Under the pieces are notes generated by a model. It saw only the letters and a list, made by a program, of their open reading frames with translations, did no database searches and had not been told where the DNA came from. A stretch of 64,000 nt of DNA from Sabulicella glaciei (lineage in GTDB: Bacteria > Pseudomonadota > Alphaproteobacteria > Acetobacterales > Acetobacteraceae), in contig NZ_JAPFQI010000007.1 in the NCBI RefSeq assembly GCF_026183895.1, positions 109,933-173,932 of the forward strand. The letters run 5' to 3'. Both the position numbers and the translations under genes were made by a program. This document shows, piece after piece, positions 1 to 9,267 of the stretch (positions are counted from its first letter, which is position 1; the number at the start of each line of letters is the position of its first letter).

Positions 1-608
<608 letters not shown>

Positions 609-665
609 GGGGGCAGGTATCTCTCCGGGCGCGGCGCCGGGTCGGGCGCGGGCCGTTTGCGGGAA

Positions 666-694
666 CAGGTAGGCTCTGGGGGGCCGGGGGTCAA
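666..694 (-). promoter_or_regulatory. Predicted sigma70-type promoter of secA
   Basis: Read on the minus strand there is TTGACC (-35; plus-strand 689-694), a 17-nt spacer, and TACCTG (-10; plus-strand 666-671). This is a good match to the housekeeping consensus with ideal spacing. Transcription would begin near 659 and leave a leader of about 50 nt before the secA ATG at 608. The match is seen directly; activity is inferred. Confidence 0.55.
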
Positions 695-781
695 CGATGG
701 GCAAACCCCCGACCGGCGCTCCGGGTTGTGGGAGGGATGGCCCCCTGCCATTGTCCGCCCTCGATCCCGGATTCCCAAGCC

Positions 782-1834
782 ATGACGCGCCTCCCCCCCG
801 TCGCCCTCCTTCTGGCTGCCTGCGCGCTGCCCGCCCTGGCCCAGACCGGGGCCCCAGCCGGCGCCCCGACCAGCCCTGCCCCGGCCCAGCGCAGCAGCCC
901 CGCCACCGCCGCGCCCGCCCCGACCTCCGCCACCCCGGCCCCCGCCGCCAGCCCCGCCGAGGCGGACCCGGTGCTGGCCCGGGTGGACGGGCAGGAGATC
1001 CGGCTGAGCGAGGTGATGGAAACCGCCGCCGAGGCCCTGCCGGCGGAGCTGCGCAACGTGCCCCCCGCGACGCTGCGCGCCCTGCTGCCGCCGCCGGTCT
1101 TTCAGCAGCTGGTGGACCGCGCCGTGACCGACCGCGTGCTGGTCGCCGCCGCCCGCCGCGAGGGGCTGGAGCGCGACGAGGAGGTGCGCCGCCGCGTCCG
1201 CGCCTTCGAGGAAGGGGAGCTGCGCGATGCGCTGCTGCGCCGCGAGATCCTGCCCAAGCTGACCGACGAGGCGCTGCGCGCCCGCTGGGAGCGCGACCGC
1301 GCCGGCCGCCCGGCCGAGGAGGAGGTGCGCGCCCGCCACATCCTGGTGCGCGAGGAGGCCGAGGCCCGCGCGATCATCGGGGAGATCCAGCGCGGGGCGA
1401 ATTTCGAGGAGGTGGCGCGGCGCCGCTCCACCGATCCGGCGGGGCGCAGCAATGGCGGCGACCTGGGCTTCTTCCGGCGCAACGACATGGTGCCGGAATT
1501 CGCCACCGCCGCCTTCAACCTCCAGCCCGGGCAGATGACGCCCAACCCGGTGCGCTCGCAATTCGGCTGGCACGTCATCCGCGTGGAGGAGCGGCGCACC
1601 GGCCAGGGGCCGGGCTTCGACGAAAGCCGCGAGGCGCTGCGCCAGGCGATGATCGAGGAGGAGGTGCAGGCGATGATCGGGCGGCTGCGCCAGTCGGCGC
1701 GGGTCGAGATCGTGGAGCCGCCGGCCCCCGCCGGGGTGCAGGCCGACCCGCCGGCGCGCCCGGGCACGCCTTCCGCGCGGCCGGCGCCGACGCCCCCCGC
1801 GCCGGCAACGCCCGCCCCCGCGCAGCGGCGGTGA
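782..1834 (+). CDS. Exported parvulin-type peptidyl-prolyl cis-trans isomerase (SurA/PrsA-like)
   Basis: Predicted periplasmic foldase, 350 aa. A leader (1-20, ending PALAQ; a LAAC sequence at 11-14 could alternatively be a lipobox) is followed by a Pro/Ala-rich linker (about 22-60), a SurA-like helical N domain (about 62-170) and a rotamase domain (about 181-272). The rotamase carries the hallmarks ARHILV, GGDLGFF and [10 protein letters not shown]. The C-terminus (312-350) is another Pro/Ala-rich tail, unusual for SurA. The ATG at 782 was chosen because it directly precedes the signal peptide. It lies divergent to secA, and its stop is 5 nt before the next gene, so it probably heads an operon. 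Family is certain; whether it is a SurA or PrsA equivalent is not. Confidence 0.9.
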   Translation: MTRLPPVALLLAACALPALAQTGAPAGAPTSPAPAQRSSPATAAPAPTSATPAPAASPAEADPVLARVDGQEIRLSEVMETAAEALPAELRNVPPATLRALLPPPVFQQLVDRAVTDRVLVAAARREGLERDEEVRRRVRAFEEGELRDALLRREILPKLTDEALRARWERDRAGRPAEEEVRARHILVREEAEARAIIGEIQRGANFEEVARRRSTDPAGRSNGGDLGFFRRNDMVPEFATAAFNLQPGQMTPNPVRSQFGWHVIRVEERRTGQGPGFDESREALRQAMIEEEVQAMIGRLRQSARVEIVEPPAPAGVQADPPARPGTPSARPAPTPPAPATPAPAQRR

Positions 1835-1839
1835 GCGCC

Positions 1840-2391
1840 ATGCGGGTCCTGGCCATCTGCGGCAGCCTGCGCGCCGCCAGCCTGAACCGGAAGCTGCTGC
1901 GCGTGGCGGCCGAGGTCGCGCCCGAGGGCATGGCGGTGGAGGAGGCCCCGATCGGCGGCATCCCCATCTTCGACGAGGACATCGAGGCGAAGGGGCTGCC
2001 CGACTCCGTGGCCGGGCTGCGCGAGCGCTGCTTCGCGGCGGACGCGCTGCTCTTCGTCACGCCGGAATACAATTACGGCGTCCCCGGCGGGCTGAAGAAC
2101 GCGGTGGACTGGCTGTCTCGCCGGGTGGAAGGCAAGCAGCCCTTCGCCGGCAAGCCCTGTGCGATGATGGGCGCCTCGGGCGGCATGGGCGGGACGATCC
2201 GCGCCCAGCTCCAGCTTCGCCAGTCCCTCCAGCTCCTCGGCGCGCTCACCATGCCGGGGCCGGAGGTGTTCGTGACGCAGGCCAATGGGCGCTTCGACGC
2301 GGACGGAAACCTGACCGACGCGCCGACGCGCGCGGCGGTGGAGAAGCTGATGGCCGCCTTCGGCCAGTGGATCGCGCGGATGAAAGGCTGA
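1840..2391 (+). CDS. NADPH-dependent FMN reductase family protein
   Basis: Flavodoxin-like oxidoreductase of 183 aa that would reduce FMN or quinones with NAD(P)H in the cytoplasm. The N-terminal phosphate-binding loop GSLRAASLN (8-16) and the central TPEYNYGVPGGLKNAVDW segment are classic for the NADPH_FMN_red family (ChrR/ArsH/YieF-like). It sits 5 nt after the PPIase stop and 2 nt before argJ, so it is almost surely cotranscribed with them. Its substrate cannot be deduced. It appears inserted into the otherwise common PPIase-argJ order. Confidence 0.9.
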   Translation: MRVLAICGSLRAASLNRKLLRVAAEVAPEGMAVEEAPIGGIPIFDEDIEAKGLPDSVAGLRERCFAADALLFVTPEYNYGVPGGLKNAVDWLSRRVEGKQPFAGKPCAMMGASGGMGGTIRAQLQLRQSLQLLGALTMPGPEVFVTQANGRFDADGNLTDAPTRAAVEKLMAAFGQWIARMKG

Positions 2392-2393
2392 GA

Positions 2394-3626
2394 ATGGCGC
2401 TTCCCCCCTCCCCCCTCGCCCTGCCCCTGCCGGAGATGCCCGCGATCGCGGGGGTCGAGATCGCCTCCGTGGCGGCCGGCATCCGCTACAAGACGCGCGA
2501 GGACGTGACGGTGTTCCGCTTCGCGCCGGGCACGACGGCGGCGGGGGTGTTCACCCGCAACCTTTGCCCCGGCGCGCCGGTGGATTGGTGCCGCGCCGCC
2601 CTGCCCGGCGGCAAGGCGCGGGCGCTGGTGGTGACGGCGGGCAACAGCAACGTCTTCACCGGCAAGGCGGGGCGCGAAACCTGCGAGCGCACGGCGCGGG
2701 AGATGGCGGGGCTGCTGGGCTGCCGGCCGAAGGAGGTGTTCCTGGCCTCCACCGGCGTGATCGGGGAGAAGCTGCCGACCGAGGTGCTGCTGGCCGCCCT
2801 GCCCGGCGCGGTCGAGAAGCTGGAAACGGATGGGTGGGACGGCGCGGCGCGCGCCATCATGACCACCGACACCTTCGCCAAGGGCGCGGTGCGCAAGGCG
2901 CGGATCGGCGATGGGGAGGTGACGATCTGCGGCATCGCCAAGGGCAGCGGCATGATCGCGCCCGACATGGCGACGATGCTGTCCTTCCTGGCCACGGACG
3001 CGAAGATCCCGGCGCCCGTCCTCCAGGCGCTGCTGAAGCGCGGCGTGGACAAGAGCTTCAACTGCGTGACGGTGGACAGCGACACCTCCACCTCCGACAC
3101 GGTGATGCTGTTCGCCACCGGGCAGGCCAGGCACCCGCGCGTCGCGGCGGATGCGAAGCCGTCTTCCCTCAAGGATTTTGCCCGCGCGCTGGACGAGGTG
3201 CTGCACGAGCTGGCGCTGATGGTCGCGCGCGATGGCGAGGGGGCGCAGAAGCTGATCACCGTCAACGTGACCGGCGCCGTTTCCGCGCGCTCGGCGCATC
3301 GGGTCGCCATGTGCATCGCCAACTCGCCGCTGGTGAAGACGGCCATCGCGGGCGAGGACGCGAACTGGGGCCGCATCGTCATGGCGGTCGGCAAGGCGGG
3401 CGAGCCGGCGGATCGCGACCTGCTGTCCGTCGCCGTGGGCGGCACCTGGATGGCGCGCGAGGGCGAGGTGGTGCCCGGCTACGACGAGACGCCCGTGGTC
3501 GCGCACATGAAGGGGCGCGAGGTGGAGATCACCGTGGACCTGGGGTTGGGGCGCGGGGCGGCGACCGTTTGGACCTGCGACCTGACGCACGGCTACATCG
3601 ACATCAATGGTTCCTACCGGAGCTGA
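2394..3626 (+). CDS. argJ: Bifunctional glutamate N-acetyltransferase / amino-acid acetyltransferase ArgJ
   Basis: ArgJ transfers the acetyl group from N-acetylornithine to glutamate (and from acetyl-CoA to glutamate) in the cyclic arginine pathway; 410 aa, normal length. The precursor self-cleaves at the Ala-Thr bond of the MIAPDMATML motif, giving Thr194 as the new N-terminal nucleophile of the beta chain. Other family signatures present are GNSNVFTG (83-90), the FLASTGVIGE stretch (116-125) and DSDTSTSDT. ATG 2394 follows the preceding stop by 2 nt; its end overlaps the GNAT-Nudix gene by 20 nt. Cytoplasmic. Confidence 0.97.
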   Translation: MALPPSPLALPLPEMPAIAGVEIASVAAGIRYKTREDVTVFRFAPGTTAAGVFTRNLCPGAPVDWCRAALPGGKARALVVTAGNSNVFTGKAGRETCERTAREMAGLLGCRPKEVFLASTGVIGEKLPTEVLLAALPGAVEKLETDGWDGAARAIMTTDTFAKGAVRKARIGDGEVTICGIAKGSGMIAPDMATMLSFLATDAKIPAPVLQALLKRGVDKSFNCVTVDSDTSTSDTVMLFATGQARHPRVAADAKPSSLKDFARALDEVLHELALMVARDGEGAQKLITVNVTGAVSARSAHRVAMCIANSPLVKTAIAGEDANWGRIVMAVGKAGEPADRDLLSVAVGGTWMAREGEVVPGYDETPVVAHMKGREVEITVDLGLGRGAATVWTCDLTHGYIDINGSYRS

Positions 3627-4554
3627 TGGGCCGCTCTTGCGGACGGAGCGCCTCGTGCTTCGCCCGCTGGAGCGGGGCGACGTGCCGGCGCTGACGCGGC
3701 TGGTCAACGACTACTCCGTCGCGGGCAAGCTGGCCCGCGTCCCCTTCCCTTATCGCGAGGATCTGGCGGAGGAATGGGTCGCCTCCACCGAAGCGCAGCG
3801 CGCGCGGGGCGAGGGGTATCACCTGGCCGTCACGCGCGAGGGCGCGCTGGTGGGCTGCGCCGGGCTTTCCGTGCACGGAAAGGACCCGCCGGAGCTCGGC
3901 TACTGGATCGGGCGGCGCTTCTGGGGCGAGGGGCTGGCGCGCGAGGCGGCGGGGGCGCTGCTGGACTGGGCGGAGCGGGAGCTGGGCGCGACGGCGTTCC
4001 GCGCCTCCGCGCTGACGGACAACCCGGCGAGCCACGCCGTCCTGCGCGCCCTGGGCTTCGAGGAGGCGGGGACGGGGCACGAGCCCTACCTGTCGCGCAA
4101 CCGCGCCATGCCGGTCACCTATTTCCGCCGCGCGGGGCCACGCCCGCCCGTCGAGCGGCCCATCCTGCTGGTCGCGGCCTGCGCGCTGGTGGACAGCGAA
4201 GGGCGCGTGCTGCTGGCCCGCCGGCCGCCCGGCAAGCCCATGGCCGGGCTGTGGGAGTTCCCCGGCGGCAAGATCGCCCCCGGCGAAACGCCTGAGGCCG
4301 CGCTGATCCGCGAGCTGCGCGAGGAGCTGGGCATCGAGACGCGCGAGGCCTGCTTGTCGCCGCTCTTCTTCGCCTCGCACGGCTATGAGCGTTTCCACCT
4401 GCTGATGCCGCTCTATGTCTGCCGGCGTTGGGAAGGGCGGGCCGAGGCGCGCGAGGGGCAGGAACTGGCCTGGGTGCGCCCCGCCCGCATGGGCGACTAC
4501 CCGATGCCGCCCGCCGACATCCCGCTGGTCGCGCTGCTGCGCGACTTCCTGTGA
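3607..4554 (+). CDS. Fused GNAT acetyltransferase - Nudix (MutT-like) hydrolase
   Basis: Two-domain protein of 315 aa. Residues 1-175 form a RimJ/RimL-type GNAT domain (LRTERLVLRPLERGDVPAL start; acetyl-CoA loop around RRFWGEGLARE, 103-113; NPASHAVLRALGFEE). Residues 184-315 form a Nudix domain with a perfect Nudix box: G221, E227, R235, E236, E239, E240, G242. The Nudix half is like MutT, which clears 8-oxo-dGTP. The ATG lies inside the last codons of argJ (20-nt overlap), so translation is probably coupled. Substrates of both halves are unproven; the Nudix assignment is firm and the GNAT acceptor is unknown. Confidence 0.93.
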   Translation: MVPTGADGPLLRTERLVLRPLERGDVPALTRLVNDYSVAGKLARVPFPYREDLAEEWVASTEAQRARGEGYHLAVTREGALVGCAGLSVHGKDPPELGYWIGRRFWGEGLAREAAGALLDWAERELGATAFRASALTDNPASHAVLRALGFEEAGTGHEPYLSRNRAMPVTYFRRAGPRPPVERPILLVAACALVDSEGRVLLARRPPGKPMAGLWEFPGGKIAPGETPEAALIRELREELGIETREACLSPLFFASHGYERFHLLMPLYVCRRWEGRAEAREGQELAWVRPARMGDYPMPPADIPLVALLRDFL

Positions 4555-4564
4555 GGACACGAGC

Positions 4565-5350
4565 ATGACCAACCCCATCGCCTGCCTGCTGATCATCGGC
4601 AACGAGGTGCTGTCGGGCCGCACCCGCGACGCCAACCTGCAATTCCTGGCGACGCGCCTGGGCGAGCTCGGCATTCCCTTGCGCGAGGTGCGGGTGATCC
4701 CCGACGTGCCGGAGACCATCATCGCGACGGTGAACGAGGTCCGGGCGAAGTTCGACCACGTCTTCACCACGGGCGGCATCGGCCCGACGCATGACGACAT
4801 CACCAGCGAATGCATCGCCGCCGCCTTCGGCGTGCCCTGGGTGGTGCACGAGGAAAGCCGCGCCCTGATGGCGGAGGACTACGCCCGCCGCGACCCGCCG
4901 GTGGAGATGAACGCGGCGCGGCTGCGCATGGCGACGCTGCCCGAGGGGGCGGTGCCGATCCGCTGCTCCATCACCTCGGCGCCGGGATTCACCATGGGCA
5001 ACGTGCACGTGATGGCGGGCGTGCCGCGCATCATGCAGGCGATGTTCGAGGTGATCGCGCCCGGGCTGGCGGGCGGCGTGCCGGTGGTGTCGCGCACCGT
5101 CCACGCGGTGGGCGTCTTCGAGGGCAACATCGCCGAGGCGCTGGAGGCGGTGCAAAAGCGCTTCCCGGCGCTCGACATCGGCTCCTACCCCTTCTACCGC
5201 AACCATGGGGCGGGCGGCTTCTCCGGCGGCGGCGTCGCGCTGGTGGCGAAGGGGACGGAGCCGGAGGCGGTGGATGCGGCGGCGGAGGCGATCACCGCCA
5301 TGCTGCGCGGGATGGGCGCCGAGCCGGTGGAGGGGGAGCCGCCCGGGTGA
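4565..5350 (+). CDS. Molybdopterin-binding domain protein (CinA N-terminal/MoaB-like)
   Basis: 261-aa cytoplasmic protein with a MoCF/CinA-type domain. It starts LLIIGNEVLSGRTRDAN and has the cofactor-domain loop TTGGIGPTHDD (68-78). The C-terminal nicotinamide-deamidase half of full CinA is missing, so this is the short standalone form common in alphaproteobacteria, related to ADP-ribose pyrophosphatase or molybdopterin-binding proteins. The ATG at 4565 is 10 nt after the preceding stop, and the end overlaps the next gene by 4 nt (GTGA). The precise function is not known for this subfamily. Confidence 0.88.
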   Translation: MTNPIACLLIIGNEVLSGRTRDANLQFLATRLGELGIPLREVRVIPDVPETIIATVNEVRAKFDHVFTTGGIGPTHDDITSECIAAAFGVPWVVHEESRALMAEDYARRDPPVEMNAARLRMATLPEGAVPIRCSITSAPGFTMGNVHVMAGVPRIMQAMFEVIAPGLAGGVPVVSRTVHAVGVFEGNIAEALEAVQKRFPALDIGSYPFYRNHGAGGFSGGGVALVAKGTEPEAVDAAAEAITAMLRGMGAEPVEGEPPG

Positions 5351-6663
5351 CGATCCCCGGCGTCGCATGGCTGCGGCAATGGACGCTGGAGGTCGCCTCC
5401 AGCTTCTGGCTGCGGCCGGCGGCGATGACGGTGGGCGCGGCGGTGCTGGCGGAGGTGCTGGTGCGCTTCGACGGCGCGATCGCTCTGCCCGGCTGGATGG
5501 AAAGCTGGGTCTATGCCGGCGGGCTGTCCGGCGCGCGGGGCGTACTGGCCGCCGTGGCGGGCGCGATGATCGGCGTGGCGGGCACCACCTTCTCCATCAC
5601 CGTCGCGGCGCTCAGCCTCGCTTCCAGCCAGATGGGGCCGCGGCTGCTGGGCAACTTCACCCGCGACCCGGGCAACCAGTACGCGCTGGGGGCGCTGCTG
5701 GGCACCTTCGCCTTCTCGCTGGTCACGCTGCGCGCGGTGCACGAGACGGACGACGTGGTGTTCGTGCCGCAGGTGGCGGTGTCCGTCGCGCTGCTGCTGG
5801 CCGGGATCTGCGTGGGGGTGGTGATCTGGTTCATCCACCACGTCGCCTCCACCATCAACGTGGACCACGTGGTGGCGCTGGTGCGCGAGGACCTGACGCA
5901 GGTGGTGCGCGCCCTGCCGGAACGCAGCGACGACCCGGCGCGGCGGCCGCAGCCGGAGGCGGGCGCGGCGGGCGGCAAGCTTCGATTGGGGGAAAGCGGC
6001 TACCTGCGCCTGCTGGATGACGACGCCCTGGCCGACTGGGCGGAGGAGCGGGACGCGCGGCTGAGCCTCCTGATCCGGCCGGGCGACTACCTGTTTCCCG
6101 GCAGGTTGGTGGGGGAGGTGCATCCGCCGGAGCTCCGGGACGCGGCGGAGGCGGCGCTGGCCGAGGCGGTCACCGTCGGGCGGACGCGCGTGGTGGCCCA
6201 GGACCTGGAATTCGCGGTGAACCAGATGGTGGAGATCGCGGCCCGCGCGCTGTCGCCGGGCGTGAACGATCCCTTCACCGCCATCGTGGTGCTCGACCAG
6301 CTGGGGGCCGTGCTGTGCGAGCTGGAAGGGCGCCGCCTGCCGGATGGGGTGACCTGGCGGGGCGAGGTGCCGCGGCTGTGGCGCTCCGCCTCCGACTATG
6401 CCGGGATCGCCGATGCGATGTTCCACCTGATCCGCCAATGCGGCGCGGGGGTGCCCGCGGTCATGATCCGGCTCCTGGAGGTGCTGGGCGCGGTGGCGGA
6501 GGTGGAGCGGGATCCCGGGCGGCTGGAGGTGCTGCGGCGCCACCTGGACCTCGCGCACCGCGCGGCCTGCGCGGCGACGGAGGATCCTTCCGCCCAGGCA
6601 GCCTATGCGGAGCGGCGCGAGGCGGCGCTGCGCGCCATCGCGGGGGAGGAAGGGGAGCGCTAG
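5347..6663 (+). CDS. DUF2254 family membrane protein
   Basis: 438-aa predicted inner-membrane protein of the DUF2254 family, whose role is not established. It has about four hydrophobic segments in the N-terminal 170 residues (around 24-40, 66-92, 113-130 and 143-165), with the family-typical GTTFSITVAALSLASSQMGPR stretch, split here as GTTFSITVAAL (79-89) and SSQMGPRLL (93-101). A soluble C-terminal half of about 270 residues contains SPGVNDPFTA. The GTG start overlaps the previous stop (GTGA), giving translational coupling. Its stop overlaps that of the convergent desuccinylase-like gene. Confidence 0.88.
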   Translation: MTIPGVAWLRQWTLEVASSFWLRPAAMTVGAAVLAEVLVRFDGAIALPGWMESWVYAGGLSGARGVLAAVAGAMIGVAGTTFSITVAALSLASSQMGPRLLGNFTRDPGNQYALGALLGTFAFSLVTLRAVHETDDVVFVPQVAVSVALLLAGICVGVVIWFIHHVASTINVDHVVALVREDLTQVVRALPERSDDPARRPQPEAGAAGGKLRLGESGYLRLLDDDALADWAEERDARLSLLIRPGDYLFPGRLVGEVHPPELRDAAEAALAEAVTVGRTRVVAQDLEFAVNQMVEIAARALSPGVNDPFTAIVVLDQLGAVLCELEGRRLPDGVTWRGEVPRLWRSASDYAGIADAMFHLIRQCGAGVPAVMIRLLEVLGAVAEVERDPGRLEVLRRHLDLAHRAACAATEDPSAQAAYAERREAALRAIAGEEGER

Positions 6664-7634
6664 CTCCCTCCCTCCAGCTTCGCGATGCGCAGCGCGGTCT
6701 GGCCGGGGCGCGGCAGCAGGTTCGGGATCACCAGCAGGCAGCCTTCCTCCGGCGCGCGGATTTCCAGGGCGCCGTCGCGGGCCAGCAGCGTGCCGCCGGG
6801 CACCGCCTCGCCGCTGCACCAGGGGCGGGTGAAGCGGAAGCCGGGGCTGCGCGCGGTGATGGTGCGGACCACGCGGGCGAGTCGCGGCGTTTCGGGCCGC
6901 GCCTCCTCCGGCGCGCCGGGCAGGAGGCCGGTGAGGGCGAGGAGGCGCCGCGCCACGCGGTCCATGCGCTGCGCCGTTTCCTCCTCCCAGTGCCATCCCG
7001 CCTCCAGCAGGATGCCGCGCCGGGAGGTGGCGCCGGGCGGGAGGTAGTCGATCAGGCGCAGCCCCTCCTCGTGCCCGTCATCGGCGACGGTGAGCGGCGG
7101 GGCGCCGAGCTGCATGGCGAGGTCCGCGGCCTCGGGCGAGGCGCCGACCAGGAAGAGCGGGTCGCCCGGCCAGAGCATGGAATGGAGGTCGAGCACCACG
7201 TCGGCCGCGTCCAGCACCGGGCGCAGGGCGCGGGCGCGGCGAAGCTCCGAGGTGCGGCGCGGTCCTTCCAGCACCTCCCGGTTCCAGACGCGGTTGAGAT
7301 CCTCCTCCAGGAAGCGGGAGGCGGTGGGGTCTTCCGGGTTGAAGCGGCTGAAGGCGTCGAGATTGGCAAAGACGAGGGTGAGCCGCCCGGCCAGGGGCCG
7401 CAGCCCCGAGCGCAGCCAGCGGTCGAGCAGCACGGCGCCCGCGATCTCGTTGCCATGGGTGAGGGCGACGACGCAGACATGCAGGCCGGGCTCCACGCCC
7501 TCGAAGCTCCACACGCCAGGGATGACATTGCCCTCGCGCCAGGGCCCGATCTCCGGCGCCGCGAGGGCGGGGCGGCGCGGCGGTGCGCCGACGCTTTCCA
7601 GCAGCGTGGCGACGTCCCGCATCACGCGGCGCAC
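6660..7634 (-). CDS. Succinylglutamate desuccinylase/aspartoacylase family protein
   Basis: 324-aa zinc-dependent M14-like deacylase. The zinc ligands are visible as H60 and E63 (THGNE) and H151 (LDLHS), and the DLNRVWN arginine (R115) binds the substrate carboxylate. The family removes acyl groups from amino acids or acts as an aspartoacylase; the actual substrate is not determinable. It is convergent with DUF2254 (4-bp overlap) and divergent from the M81 metallopeptidase gene (about 84 bp apart), so it may belong to the same accessory amino-acid module as M81, LysR and the Bug receptor. ATG 7634 is used; an in-frame ATG 12 nt further in is also possible. Confidence 0.88.
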   Translation of the reverse strand: MRRVMRDVATLLESVGAPPRRPALAAPEIGPWREGNVIPGVWSFEGVEPGLHVCVVALTHGNEIAGAVLLDRWLRSGLRPLAGRLTLVFANLDAFSRFNPEDPTASRFLEEDLNRVWNREVLEGPRRTSELRRARALRPVLDAADVVLDLHSMLWPGDPLFLVGASPEAADLAMQLGAPPLTVADDGHEEGLRLIDYLPPGATSRRGILLEAGWHWEEETAQRMDRVARRLLALTGLLPGAPEEARPETPRLARVVRTITARSPGFRFTRPWCSGEAVPGGTLLARDGALEIRAPEEGCLLVIPNLLPRPGQTALRIAKLEGGS

Positions 7635-7718
7635 CCTCCGGCGCGGCGCGCGCCCCTCTCCACGTCGCGTCGGATCCCCTCCATGGTGAGGAGCATATCG
7701 CCGCGCCGGAGGGAGTCC

Positions 7719-9245
7719 ATGTCACCACCCCGCATCGCCGTCCTGGGCCTGCACCTGGAGGCCAACGCCTTCGCCCCGCCCACCACGCTGGCGGACTTCG
7801 CCGCGCAATGCCTGTCGCGCGGGGAGGAGATCTCGGCGCAGGCGCGCGCGCCCTCCTCCGCCCTGCCGGCGGAGCTGCCGGGCTTCTATCGCCGCATGGA
7901 CGAGACGGGCCCTTGGGTGCCCTGCCCGGTGCTGGTGGCGAACTCGCCGCCGGGCGGGCCGATCGAGCAGGCGGTGTTCCTCGACTTCCTGGACGAGATG
8001 CGGCGCGGCCTGGTGGCGACGCTGCCGCTGGACGGAGTCTATGTCGCCAACCATGGCGCGAGCAGCGCGACGGGCGACGAGGACAGCGACGGCACCATGC
8101 TGGCGATGATCCGCGAGGTGGTGGGGCCCGCCGTGCCGGTGGTCGTCACGCACGACCTGCACTGCAACGTGAGCGAAAGGCTGGTCGCGCTGTCCGACGC
8201 GCTGATCGTCTACCGCACCAACCCGCACGTGGACATGGCGGCGCGGGCGGCGGAGGCGGCGGATGCGCTGCGCGAGATGCTGGCGGGGATGCGCACGGCG
8301 AAATCCTTCATCCGCCTGCCGCTGATCCCGCCCACGGTGACGCTGCTGACCGACAACGGCCCCTATGCCGACCTGATCCGCGAGGCGGAGGCGATGACCG
8401 CACGCGACCGGCGCTTGCTGAATGTCTCGGTGGCCGGCGGCTTCGTGTTCAGCGACCTGCCGAAATGCGGGATCACCGTGACGGTCACCGCGCGCGACCG
8501 CGACCAGGCGGCGGCGGACGCGGCGGCGCGGGCGCTCGCGGAACGGGCCTGGGCGGAGCGGCACCGGCACACGCGGCGGCTGCTGAGCCTGGAGGAGGCG
8601 GCGGCATTGGCCGTCGCTGCCGGCGAGGGGCGCGAGACGCCGGTGATCTTCTCCGACGCGGGCGACAATCCGGGCGGCGGCGGGCGCGGCTCGACCACCT
8701 ACACGCTGCGGGCGCTGCACGAGGCGGGGGCGAAAGGCGTGGTGCTGGGGCTGTTCGTGGACCCGGCCCTGGCCGAGGAGGCGCATGCGCTGGGCGAGGG
8801 CGCGCAGTTCCATGCCGTGTTCAACCGGGTGGAAAGCGAGTTCTCCCGCCGCTTCGAAAGCGGGGCGCGGGTGGTGAAGCTGACGGACGGCAGGGGCACC
8901 GGCCGGCGCGGCACCATGGCGGGGCGCGACTTCGAGCTGGGGCGGACGGCGCTGCTGGAGCTGGACGGCTCGGGGATGCGGGTCGTGGTGATCTCCTTGC
9001 GGCGGCAATGCCACGAGCCGCGCACGCTGGAGATGCACGGCATCGACATCGCGGAGGCGCGCACGGTGGTGGTGAAGTCGCGCGGGCATTTCCGCGCGGG
9101 GTTCGACGAGTTCTTTCCGCCCGACCGCATCTTCGAGGTGGACAGCAAGGGGCTGACCTCGCCGGTGCTGTCCAACTTCACCTGGCGGCGGCTGCCGCGC
9201 CCGAGCTATCCGCTGGACGCGGAGGCGTCGTTCTCCGTGGGCTGA
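7719..9245 (+). CDS. M81 family metallopeptidase (MlrC-like), copy 1
   Basis: 508-aa protein of the MlrC/M81 family, named for the enzyme that finishes microcystin breakdown. Putative metal-site residues are seen in NHG (H112) and THDLHCN (H145, D146, H148), followed by YRTNPHVDM. The C-terminal MlrC domain contains the GDNPGGGGRG motif and a VVKSRGHFRAGFDEFF block. Length is normal. The start is the ATG preceding PPRIAVLGLHLEANAFAP, with GGAG about 8 nt upstream. The family occurs widely with amino-acid and peptide catabolic genes; the substrate here is unknown. A second copy lies at 49540-51039. Confidence 0.92.
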   Translation: MSPPRIAVLGLHLEANAFAPPTTLADFAAQCLSRGEEISAQARAPSSALPAELPGFYRRMDETGPWVPCPVLVANSPPGGPIEQAVFLDFLDEMRRGLVATLPLDGVYVANHGASSATGDEDSDGTMLAMIREVVGPAVPVVVTHDLHCNVSERLVALSDALIVYRTNPHVDMAARAAEAADALREMLAGMRTAKSFIRLPLIPPTVTLLTDNGPYADLIREAEAMTARDRRLLNVSVAGGFVFSDLPKCGITVTVTARDRDQAAADAAARALAERAWAERHRHTRRLLSLEEAAALAVAAGEGRETPVIFSDAGDNPGGGGRGSTTYTLRALHEAGAKGVVLGLFVDPALAEEAHALGEGAQFHAVFNRVESEFSRRFESGARVVKLTDGRGTGRRGTMAGRDFELGRTALLELDGSGMRVVVISLRRQCHEPRTLEMHGIDIAEARTVVVKSRGHFRAGFDEFFPPDRIFEVDSKGLTSPVLSNFTWRRLPRPSYPLDAEASFSVG

Positions 9246-9267
9246 GGCGTTGCCGGCCAAGGGTGCG

